A stretch of DNA of 64,000 bases from Echinarachnius parma (taxonomy: Eukaryota > Echinodermata > Echinoidea > Clypeasteroida > Echinarachniidae). Made by a program: the position numbers and the translations under genes. Positions 54,453 to 64,000 of this stretch are shown here, one piece after another (position 1 is the stretch's first letter; every line of letters begins with the position of its first letter). The DNA lies in assembly GCA_037951105.1 (NCBI GenBank), contig JBAMJV010009450.1, positions 1-64,000 on the forward strand, written 5' to 3'. A model generated the notes under the pieces. That model worked only from the letters and a program-made list of their open reading frames with translations, was not told the origin of the DNA and made no database searches.

Positions 54453-54981
54453 CAGGGTGGCCCAAAAAAACGGAACGGGGCACTTCCCAAAATAAAGTAA
54501 CAAATGTATTATGTCCATCGGATAGAGCGTCTTTTCAAATGAACAACGATACCAAGAACAGTCAATTTGGTCGTGTAGTTTTTGTTTTAGGGCGCTGTGA
54601 GTGACACCATGTCAGGTTCTCTTTTTTGTAAATTTGTATTGAGCCACCGCTTGATGAATTGCACGAACCGCCGTTCATATGCGTTGAGCGTAGCGCACTA
54701 TTGTTAGTGTGCACTCAGCCGTGTGCCGAGAGAATGGGCAAGGTCGCTGAATGGTATTACGGGCAAGGAGTGCGGTTAAACTGGCATTGACTAGGTCGAA
54801 ATCGACATAAATCGGCACCTGACATGGTCTCACTCACTGCGTCCTTAAACAAAAACGACCTGACCAAAATTACTGTTCTTGGTATCGTTTTTCATTGGAA
54901 AGGACACCCTATCCGATGAACATAAACATTGTGGTATTATATTTTGGGAAGTGCCCCGTTCCGTTTTTTTGGGCCACCCTG
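54453..54981. mobile_element. Mariner-like MITE with about 110-bp TIRs
   Basis: CAGGGTGGCCCAAAAAAACG and its mirror at 54960-54981, with TA on both sides. The mirrored arms extend inwards through CTATCCGATG and AACGATACCAAGAACAGT. Ends of this sort are typical of mariner elements. No transposase. Confidence 0.85.
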
Positions 54982-55239
54982 TATATATATATATATATAA
55001 ATATCTATCTATCTAGCATTATGTCTCTCCTCTGCTGGAGGAAGGCCTCGTCATTAACATTTATAACTATTCAAATTATCATTTACATTTCAATCAAGTA
55101 CATTATTTATATTGAAAGATAGTGTGCCATGTGTGATATTGTTCATGATATTTTAAACGGAAGGTATATGTTTTTTTTCACAGCGAGTGCAGAGTAACAG
55201 TCAACCGCAACTTGGATCATGAATTATTCATGAATTATA

Positions 55240-55646
55240 TAGAGTGGTGAAGTGTGATGTCATAAATGATGTCATAAACATTTTTTTAGAATTTTCAAAT
55301 TTGGAATTCATTTTCAGAAAGAGCATAACAAATAATGTCCAAATACCGAAATTCAAAGGAATATGTTACCTATAGGCTGAGATATGCCCATCTGAATGAT
55401 TTTTTTGTCAATGGGCAATCAGTGTTATAGTGCACTGACTCATAATTTCGGAACCAGTGCTTTATAACACTGATTGCCTATTGAAGTAAAATTCATTCAG
55501 ATGGGCATATCTCAGCCAATACGTAACCTATTCCTTTGATTTTTTGGTATTTGGACATTATTTGTTATGCTCTTTCTAAAAATGAAGTCCAAATTTGAAA
55601 ATTCAAAAAAAGTGTTTTTATGACGTCATGGGCTTCTGTACTCTAT
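55240..55646. mobile_element. Long-hairpin MITE, copy 2
   Basis: Same length, ends and arms as 52360-52766 with scattered substitutions; the centre is TGACTCATAATTTCGGAACC, less symmetric. Confidence 0.9.
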
Positions 55647-55740
55647 TGGGATGCTACACAGCGGGTCGCCATTTTGAACTAGGCTGATTTGCGCGCACTA
55701 GATATTAACACTGAGCCATGTGCATTCGCACCGTTGCACT

Positions 55741-56128
55741 TAAATGGATCTAGTAACTTTCATGACATGTGCAAAAAGTGATGAGTGGTTGATAAAATGT
55801 ATATTATTGTTATCTGATATGTCCACTGGGTGTAATTTTGTGAAAATGTGAAGTTAAATGGACGTTATATGGCCAAGTAATGATAAAATATGCAAAGTGA
55901 TATGCACGAACTCATTGCACTCACTTTGTACACGGTTTTGACGGTCTAGTGGATAATTTAACATCTGAACACTTCAATCGTAAATATCTTTTTAACGAAA
56001 GGAAAATTTGAAAAACCGAAACGTGTCCCATGCTTTTATTGTTATTACGAATACAACAATGTATGGCGGAACCGCTAGAATTCCAATTGGATTTTGAGGA
56101 TGTGGACAATTTTACTAAGTCCTATTAA
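55741..56128 (-). mobile_element. TTAA-type MITE, reverse-oriented relative of 39094-39476
   Basis: TAAATGGATCTAGTAACTTT at the left and GGACAATTTTACTAAGTCCT at the right mirror the ends of the 39-kb element. It ends about 90 bp upstream of P450 exon 2. Confidence 0.7.
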
Positions 56129-56219
56129 GGCTTTCGTAAGATGCACCACCAGGGCCACGGGGCTAATATTAGGAATCTGGACTCCCTTACAAATACATGT
56201 ATTGTATATTGCTATGCAG

Positions 56220-56417
56220 GGACAACGCCTAACCCTCTACAACTGTACTCGACTTGGGCGGATGAGTATGGGGACGTGTTTAGCTTCAATGCTGGTCCTG
56301 TGCGTTTTGTGATTCTGAACTCTTACCAAGCTATCGTGGATGCTTTTCAACACCCGGACCTGAATCACCGCCCCCAGAGTCAGATGATTAAAGAAGTCAT
56401 TGGACTTACGAATAATG
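56220..56417 (+). CDS. Cytochrome P450 copy 2, exon 2
   Basis: Acceptor tatgcag; encodes TTPNPLQLYSTWADEYGDVF and then SFNAGPVRFVILNSYQAIVD and AFQHPDLNHRPQS, the CYP2 beta-1/helix A-B region (YGDVF, RP). The donor AATG|GTAAGA is in phase 1, matching exon 3 (NNG/LLLSIGDTW). The start phase conflicts with exon 1 by one nucleotide. If one G of the GGG at 56219-56221 were absent, the join would read MRTTPNPL. Confidence 0.83.
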
Positions 56418-56468
56418 GTAAGAAGAGTTTATTACGGGGTTTTCATGTGTTAGAACTTACTAAACCTA

Positions 56469-56899
56469 AAGCCTTGGTCACAATGGACAATTTTGGGGAT
56501 TTCGTGGCTTGTTTTGCGATGTTGTTCGATAGTCGCACGACAGTCGTACGAATGAATGGGTGTCGTACGAGGAAAATTATTTTGTGGCTTGAAATTCGGA
56601 CTACCCTATTTTATGCCACGACAGATCCACGAAATGTTTGTCTTACTATGTCGTAATAACATCATACGATAATCGTATGACATCCGTACGAAAATGATAT
56701 GTTGTGGTTGTCAAAAGTTTGGTATTGTATACGATAGACCTGCGATTTAACCACGAAATTCATACCGTGAAAGCACCTAAATGTCACTGTAAACCCTTCC
56801 AGGACAACTTCTCATATTATACAAACATATTGTAATCACGACAGAAAATGTACATTTCGTATGACAGAATCATCGTAGGTTTCATTGTGACCAGGGCTT
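56469..56899. mobile_element. TIR element with CGTACGA arrays
   Basis: AAGCCTTGGTCACAATG and CATTGTGACCAGGGCTT are inverted ends. Inside, TCGTACGA-like words repeat many times in both directions. It starts about 50 bp after the donor of P450 exon 2. Confidence 0.75.
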
Positions 56900-59170
56900 A
56901 AGACAAAAAGTAAGCCCCCCCTAATCAACTCTTCATAATTTCGTAACCAAGAATTGTTTCAAGATAATGTCTTGCCAAAATATGTATACGGTATTTAGGA
57001 CATTTATGTGTGAAGTTCAGAGCTATACCCATTACTCCATGGTTGACTGAGCACAGTTGCGTACTGAGGGGGAGGGGGCACAATCTTTGCGAGGGAGCGT
57101 AGCGACCGAGCTTGGGGGAGGGTCGGTTGGAGGGGGGTGTCCCCCCTTCCACGGTAGAGGGCTTTGGCAGTTTTCGACTTGTGAAATATGCAATCTGGTG
57201 CATAGTTAAGAAGGAAATTTGGACTTGACGACATGTACTATAATTATGGCGTAATGAGCCCAAACTTTTTTTCTTGAGGGGGGGGGGGGGGGGGGGGGTG
57301 TAGAACAGGTATAGTATAATGGCAGGTTCGCTAACTTTGAGCAAGCGGTGTGTGTGAGACTTTGCGAGGGAGCGAACCGAGCAAGCCCAAAGGAACTACT
57401 GAGCGGCTGAGCAGGGGGAAGGCGTGGAAGGGGGGTGTCCCCGCTCCCACGGCAGGGACCTTGAATTTTTGAATTTGGTGCATATCTAGGAAGGAAATTC
57501 GGACTTGACGCCGTGTACTTATAATGTGGGTAAATGTGTCATGTTTCTACCGACTGGGAAAAGCTTAAATTTGTTTTATTAAAAAAACATTATTATAAAA
57601 TATGCACCCCCAAAAATAATGTTCGCAGTGACAAACACTTTTCAAACGTTGCACAAATTGTGCCACATTATGTAATACAACAACATTAACAAGGTATTCC
57701 AGAGATTAAACAAAACCGATTTCCGAGGGAGCGAAGCAACCGAGAGGGGGGTGAATTGATGGCAGCTTTTGAATTTTTTACAGGATATTAGGCAATTTAG
57801 TGCATACCTAGGAAACAAATTTGATTTGACATGAAGTAGAATCTGAGTCATCATGTCTTAAGAAATACAATTTTTAAGCTCTGGTATCGATTAAGAAATA
57901 ACCCATGTTTGAATTCTATTGGGGGGGGGGGGGGGGGGGGGGGGGCGGGTGGAGGGGGGAGGGGGGTGGGGGGAGGGGTGGGGGGGGGGCAACATGGGTA
58001 AGCATACTGGCTATACCCATCACTCCATGGTTAACTGAGCACAAATTCAAGACAAAATGGCTATATATTAAAATTCCCAAAAGTAATATCATTACTGCAG
58101 TTTATTGAAAATTGTGATATTTCAAATTGCCACGTTTTACAATTACAATAAATGCATTTAACCACGTGTGCCATTAACAAATAAAAATGGATGGAATGCT
58201 GAAACGGCATACAACCACACGCTGTTTCACAACAATGTACAGACATGCGAAAGCTATTGTGACTTTTGAAATTGGGTAATTTTGCCTTTAATCTGCGTTC
58301 ATTCAACCGTTCAGTGATGGATATCTCTGATTTTCAGACAACATGTACATTTCAACTGTAGGAATAATTATTTCGAAGCACAATTGTTAACAAACTTATT
58401 GATTAACGAATTATGATAAATTGTTTAGGGAACGGGGGGGGGGGGGGGGAGGGGGACACCTGACTTTTTGTAATATGTATATATGAGATAAGCTGACAGT
58501 GGCGTCGCAATCGGGGAGGGGGGGGGGGGGGGGCTGGTGATACTCTTTATACAATTTCTTTATACAAAGAAAGACATGCACATGGAGAGTGGCCTCCGAT
58601 ACTTCAGTCAAACACGCTAAACAACTGTAAGCTGATATGCTTATACTTATATGCCCGCCTACTAGAGTGATGTTACGTGGTCGGACGGATTTTTTTATTT
58701 TTTATTTTTTTGTGGGGGGGGGGGGGGTGGGGGGTGGCACGCCAATTAATGTGGGTACCCCTCATATATTTCTTTATGTTGTAGAAATATTACCCTATGT
58801 TTGTTATTGTTTTTTTTCTGAAATTATTGGGGGGGGGGGGGGGGGACGCGTCCACCGCCCCCGTAGCTACATCACTGCCGCCAACTTTTTTTTTTCTTGA
58901 ACTGGGTCAATTTTAATTGTGTTAGTATTGGTTTTTTTCTCTTTTACCCAACAATGGGTTAGTCGCGTAATATCTACTATTCACCAAAATGTTGGGTGGA
59001 TACATATTACAGTTGGGCTTATTTGTGCTCTAGCTAAGTATTTTTGTGTTATTTTTTAGCGAAATGAACCCCACTGTGAATACGCTGTGATTAATCTGTT
59101 ATACACACTTTAATCACACGTGCTGTATCACAGCAGAATCTCTGCGGAATTGCAGTGGCTTGCAGTATAA
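56900..59170. other. Intron 2 of P450 copy 2: repeats with G runs
   Basis: Contains GAGGGAGCG-type repeat words, G runs at 57279-57298, 57920-57990, 58434-58455, 58515-58535, 58713-58735 and 58828-58846. No exon seen. Confidence 0.6.
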
Positions 59171-59252
59171 TATGCTCATAGTGTGTTCACAGTGTGATGA
59201 ATGTTGGCTTTGTGGCTGTGTAAATGCTCCAATTGAACGTAGTTCACACATT

Positions 59253-60907
59253 GGGTGATTTCAAGTATGGTGTTTAAGGCCGGTGTTAGTGTTTATTAAT
59301 TAGCATCGTAGATGGTGTTGAGCTAGTGTTAGTGTTTAGTCAATAATTACGGTAGCCTTAACACCGTACTTGACATGACTTGGTGTTACAGGTTTGACCT
59401 CTATTTATTGACGTATGGTGTTACCGGCAGTGCCACGTGGTAGCTGGTGTTTAGCGTCGTCTGCTAACCAACCAAATGGTGTTAGTGTTGAGCCTTTATA
59501 TATGCAAAACTCAAATAGAGATAACACCAACCCTATAAGGGATCGAAATGAAAATAATTTCAAGTTCAGTGTTGGTGTTAGTGTTACTGTTCAGGCGGGA
59601 TTGACAGGGGGCTTATCCGAGCATTAAAATCACAATATTGATAACTGAATGGTTGTTTTTCGTTAGTCTGAGCATTTAAATATGGGTTTGACCGTGTCAG
59701 ATGCCCTACGGATGTTCTGACATTTTATTTATGTTTTGAATTTGTGTGTATTTATGTGTCCACTTTTTGTTATACTTGTTTAATATTTAAATAATTTGTA
59801 TTGAGTTGAAACTTATATAACTCGTACCAATAAGACAACCCATGCCCTTATACCAAACCATGCTAACCATATAGCATAACAATAAATCTAACCTTGTTGT
59901 GCAATTAAAGAAATAGTCTACAAATTATATAACGAACAATTTTTAACCCAAATGCAAAACGTGCCATTTCACTTGTCAGTCCAACGCCTTTTACCATGTT
60001 AACCACTCTTCTATGAAAGTGATTCTTTTTTTTTGGTGTCAAATGTGTATTTTTGTTTTATTCTTCAGAGCTTGACTATTTTGCGGCAATAATGTTGTAT
60101 TGTTTATAAGGTCTCCACATTAATTGTTTTTCTAAATCATACATATTCGAATTTTACTTGCCCAGACAGAAAATTACTTGCCCTCAGAAATCAATGTAAA
60201 ATATCATACAAAATTATGTTGATTATAGCTTGAACTGCTAAGCAAATATGTTGCTAGTTTCTATATATGAGATTCACTCATAATACATTGAGCAGAAATA
60301 AGTTGCCCAATCGGGCTACCAACCTAGATCATCGTGAAATTGTTCTTGTCCGACATCAATGCTTAATTGACCGTAGGCAGGTGCTTGTGTCGAGCCCTAT
60401 GTACAATATCATACAGCGCTGGTTATTTCATGTGATTCTTGCAAATTTGGTACTTACCTTTTAGACGGGTATACAAACCGCTAGCGATACGCTCTGCGCC
60501 CAGATACTGCGGCGGTCATTCAATTTTGTTTAGAAAGTCGCGCATGTTTCTTGCAAGTTAAGTTATGATTTCCACCAAAATTATGGAATATCCACTAACC
60601 TCGTATCGATCAAGTGAGTGGTTTGAGTATTTACTTCTAGTTATGGTATGAAATACATGCATGGGGTATGTCTTTATTGAGGTTTGCTCTCTTAACTTTA
60701 AACATGCAAGAGTCTTCATCGCCATTAAGGGGGGTTTTGAGTGACTTTTGTCTCAACACTATCGATACTAAGATTGATTACGATTTGGTATGATCGTTCC
60801 CGGAAAGTTCGTGACCTCCTATTAATCTGCATGCCGGTGTTAAGGCTCAAAGTAGATGCAAATTTCCACGCTTAACACTAACACCAAAACCATACTTGAA
60901 ATCACCC
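59253..60907. mobile_element. TIR element with GGTGTTAGTGTT arrays in P450 copy 2 intron 2
   Basis: GGGTGATTTCAAGTATGGTG and its mirror CCATACTTGAAATCACCC delimit 1655 bp. GGTGTTAGTGTT variants are repeated in the left third and GTTAGTGTTAA in the right end. Copy 1 of the gene has the flanks joined (CAGTGCGTTCACAAGG), so the insertion postdates the duplication or was not copied. Confidence 0.8.
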
Positions 60908-60993
60908 ACTGTGTTCACAAGGAAGTCCATATTGTGATACAAAAAGGTGTGATGAATGTCGTATAATACTTTTTCATATGTTCACTTTTTGAG

Positions 60994-61250
60994 GTTTATT
61001 GCTTTCCATCGGAGATACATGGAGGGAGCAGCGAAACTTCGTCCACTGGGTTTTCCGAAACCTCGGAGTTGGAAGGAAGAGCTATGAGGACACTATCCTG
61101 ACCGAGGTGGAGCAGTTGGTGTCTGCCATGGGTGCCAAAGAGGGCGCCCCTTTCAATCCCTGTGATCTCCTTCAACAGGCGGTGTCCAATGTCATTTGTT
61201 CTCTCGTCTACGGAACACAGTATAAATACACCGACACCGAATTTCTCCAC
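60994..61250 (+). CDS. Cytochrome P450 copy 2, exon 3
   Basis: Acceptor tttttgag, phase 1 in and 0 out, 257 nt as in copy 1. LLLSIGDTWREQRNFVHWVF, with WREQR in helix C. Few differences from copy 1 (for example MGAKEGAPFNPCD versus MCTKEGAPFNPGD). Confidence 0.87.
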
Positions 61251-61580
61251 GTAAGTAAATTAACGTACTAGGTACTAAATTAGAAAGCTTTTTGCATTCA
61301 AACAGCAGCCGTTAAAACACAAGCTCTCTAAAACATTTTGGTGTTAACCATTTCTTATAAAATATTAAGAATGTGTTGTTTTAGTAAAGTAATGATTCAA
61401 TACAGAGATCACCAGCAACTAGTATAGCGACAACGATATAAATAGCTCTGTGACCTTCGAGCAAATGACAACAAAACTAATGAGATATATATATTATTTT
61501 TACTTTTCGACTTCTTATTTTTATTTGAATAAAGGCATTTGAAACTAGCGAATCGCTTCCCATGTTTGTATAATATACAG

Positions 61581-61817
61581 CTCTTGCATATGATGGACAC
61601 CATTATGCGGTTGTCAAGCGGTGGTGGCGCCCTATTTTTCCTACCACTCCCGGGAATTTCCAAAATTCCGTTTGGCGCGCCTAAGGAGATGACAAATAAT
61701 ATGAGGGAATTCAACAAATTCTTCTTAAAGCAGATCGCAGCACACGAACAAGAGCTGGACCCGGCCAATCCTCGGGACTTCATCGATCTTTATTTAAATA
61801 AGATTGCTGAGACAAAG
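61581..61817 (+). CDS. Cytochrome P450 copy 2, exon 4
   Basis: Acceptor aatatacag; LLHMMDTIMRLSSGGGALFF and PRDFIDLYLNKIAETK, 79 codons, phase 0-0. It serves as the undisturbed reference for the MITE insertion in copy 1. Confidence 0.88.
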
Positions 61818-62679
61818 GTAAACTAAATCAAGATAAGAAGTATTTAGATGTACGCATAGACGAAACTATAGTCCGCAAAAAAACGAAATTTCAAAAATTG
61901 CGAGGTTATTGTCTTATATGAAAGAAAATGACATTTAACAGCATGCCTGAACAAATTAGGGCTTGAAATCTCTTTTTCGTGGAGTTATAGACCTCAACAT
62001 AATACAACAACACAACGAAATTTCGCTCACGGCGCATTCCACGGGGTACCATGTAGCTGTACGTGACCCATTCGTGACCCGCGCACAGATTGTGAGCGAA
62101 TACTAAACAAAATAACCAAAACTCGCTAAAACTGTATGTCATGTAATTGTATACTCTTCATTTTCGAGACTTTTTCCGTGACATACCTTAACAAATGTCG
62201 GCTTCACAATACCTTTAATTAAAAAGAATAAGTACAATATTGTTGTAATATTATGCTAAATCAGTTAAACTCCTTAATTAACCGATATATAGTTTGGTGG
62301 AGGGGCGCATTCGGTTTTCATTCGTAGCATCCAAATTATATAGCTGTTCGATCTGAATTTCTGTGTGTATGTTACATTCATCCTCATCCGTCTACTGGAA
62401 ACTGTTCAGACGATTTGAAAAAGGCGGACAGTCCCTTTAAAATACAGTTCGTATTTCCTATGTATGGTATTTGTTTATGTTACCAGTACTCCGTTTATTC
62501 ATTGATTTTGATGTAAATGGAAACGTATACTTATTAACCATGTTTGTTTTAATTGAAGATTTCCGGAAATATTCAGCCACTCGATTATACACACCACGCT
62601 ATTTATTGTACTTTTGTCCTTCTTTTTTTTGCACCCGACTCTATGTGTGAACTATAATCCATTTTGTTTTCTCTAATAG

Positions 62680-62913
62680 GATCAAGGAGGTTCCTTCAAT
62701 CATACGAACTTGTACGCTTCAATGGGCGATCTTTTCTTTGCTGGGACGGACACTACGAGCACGGCGTTGCAGTGGTGCGTCCTGCACATGATGGCGTACC
62801 CGGATGTGCAGTGCCGTGTGCAAACTGAGCTTGATCACGTGGTGGGCAGGGACCGCCTTCCAAGACTGGACGACAGCAAGGATCTCCCTTTCACCAACGC
62901 AGTGTTACTTGAG
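62680..62913 (+). CDS. Cytochrome P450 copy 2, exon 5 (I-helix)
   Basis: Acceptor ctctaatag. 78 codons with AGTDTTS (oxygen activation) and a terminal Glu of ExxR. Confidence 0.9.
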
Positions 62914-63222
62914 GTGAGAAATCTAAAGGGATCTAGTACCATCGTCTGACTTTACCAAATTCACAAAGTATCGTGTTTTTTTGGGTAATGTTAATTGAAT
63001 GTAAGGCTAGGTTATATCACCGCTCTAGCCAAAATATGTTGCAATCACGTGACTGTGTTGGGCCAATCAATGACTCGTATTTTACTAAGTCATATAATAT
63101 CAATAGATGTTTCATGTTCGATGTTAAATCCATGACTCTGGCGTTGAATAAAAAGTTTTATTCGACTTCTCTAAGTTGAAAGATTTAGCAATAAAACATT
63201 ATTTCGTTTGCTATTCCCGCAG

Positions 63223-63451
63223 GTTCAACGTAAAGAAACAGTTGCCCCGCTTGGTGTGCCACACATCGCTGCAGAGGACACGACGCTCGGCGGATACACC
63301 ATCCCCAAGGGTGCCATGGTCTTTGCCAATATTTGGCGCGTAATGCACGATGCGGACCTGTGGGAAAGCCCCAACGATTTTAAGCCCGAGCGCTTTCTTG
63401 ACGCAGATGGGAAGTTGATAAAGAGAGAAGAGCTGATATTCTTCAGTACAG
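63223..63451 (+). CDS. Cytochrome P450 copy 2, exon 6 (ExxR, PERF)
   Basis: Acceptor ttcccgcag. VQRKETVAPLGVPHIAAEDT, GGYTIPKGAMVFANIWRVMH and FKPERFLDADGK, ending in FSTG phase 1. The heme-Cys exon would start just beyond position 64000: the last bases (AATACTTCTGAGTTTCCT) match the intron end 5' of copy 1's last exon. The gene is thus cut by the window edge. Total coding length with a copy-1-like last exon is 1504 nt, one more than 500 codons plus stop. Confidence 0.9.
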
Positions 63452-64000
63452 GTTAGTCCCAAAAGTTACATTTCCCGACTTAGATGTAAAATTTACTTGG
63501 TATAATGTGATATCATCCAAAACTATTGCACCTAATACATATGCGAAAAGGGGGAAGCCAAACCGATTTCAAGCATGAACACTTTCTCGACACCAACAAC
63601 GAAGAATTATAATCCTAAACACAGTTTAGTCACAACACCATCGCGCGAAATTATAAGCGATTTGAACCTGTCGGAATTATATAATTATAGGCCAAATGGC
63701 CTGCTACGTCGATTGGGTATTGATGAACAAAGGAAAGCTTTTATTCATAAGCACAGGTGATTTAAAACGTACAATTATATCTTTTAGGGTGTATCTCGGG
63801 AAATAAGAAATGCGGACTTGTAGGAACGCCACGACGACTTGAAACGGCTTCCGATCCTTGGGGTTAGTGGGAGATTACTCAAAAAAGGAAGAGCTGATTC
63901 TTCTGCACAGACAATCAACAAAATCGCTTTTGTATCGAGCTATCATGCAAACGATTCTTATATTACCATATTGATCAAAAGTAATACTTCTGAGTTTCCT

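Noticed and set aside
55921-56109. 62-codon minus frame
   Set aside because: Falls entirely in the TTAA-type MITE 55741-56128; the related element at 39199-39381 gives a different peptide.

Overview
The window is metazoan nuclear DNA: genes have introns with GT..AG borders, coding exons are sparse, and the long AT-rich spacers are packed with miniature inverted-repeat transposable elements (MITEs), homopurine and homopolymer tracts and microsatellites. The gene content (a Rho-family GTPase ending in a CaaX box, a C2H2 zinc-finger cluster, clan-2 cytochrome P450s), a tRNA-derived SINE and the style of the MITEs suggest a marine invertebrate, most likely a deuterostome such as an echinoderm, hemichordate or amphioxus. 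The species assignment is inference; no sequence here fixes it.

Layout. (1) 1-5.4 kb, + strand: the 3' part of a Rho/Rnd-type small GTPase gene. Its three visible coding exons (1537-1646, 3512-3646, 4466-4780) are each followed by decayed tandem copies of themselves, including extra copies of the CaaX-coding end in the 3' UTR. (2) 5.4-21.5 kb: no host gene seen. It holds a SINE, several MITE families (some nested), microsatellites, and the 3' end of a Ty3/Gypsy-type retrotransposon at about 17.5-17.9 kb. (3) 21.5-35 kb, - strand: a multi-exon C2H2 zinc-finger gene. Five coding exons, all joined in phase 1, give about 951 residues and 16 canonical fingers. Behind it lie two tandem, partly broken copies of a related finger exon. 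Transposons sit in the introns. (4) 35-41.4 kb: MITEs, microsatellites and unassigned AT-rich DNA. (5) 41.6-44.5 kb, + strand: exons 3-7 of a clan-2 P450 (copy 1). (6) 45.8-48.9 kb: a 5'-truncated LINE inserted inside a TTAA-flanked MITE. (7) 53.5-64 kb, + strand: exons 1-6 of a second P450 (copy 2), cut by the window's right edge just before the heme-binding exon.

The three gene groups are not a pathway: a signalling GTPase, transcription-factor-like zinc-finger proteins and ER monooxygenases. What links them is the mode of change. Local tandem duplication acts on single exons or exon blocks in all three loci, and mobile elements land in or near exons. The clearest case is P450 copy 1 exon 4, where a 248-bp MITE with an 8-bp target-site duplication sits at the exon start, blocks the old splice acceptor with an in-frame stop, and offers a new acceptor in the correct reading phase. 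The most unusual locus is the GTPase gene, where three separate exon segments have each been amplified locally.
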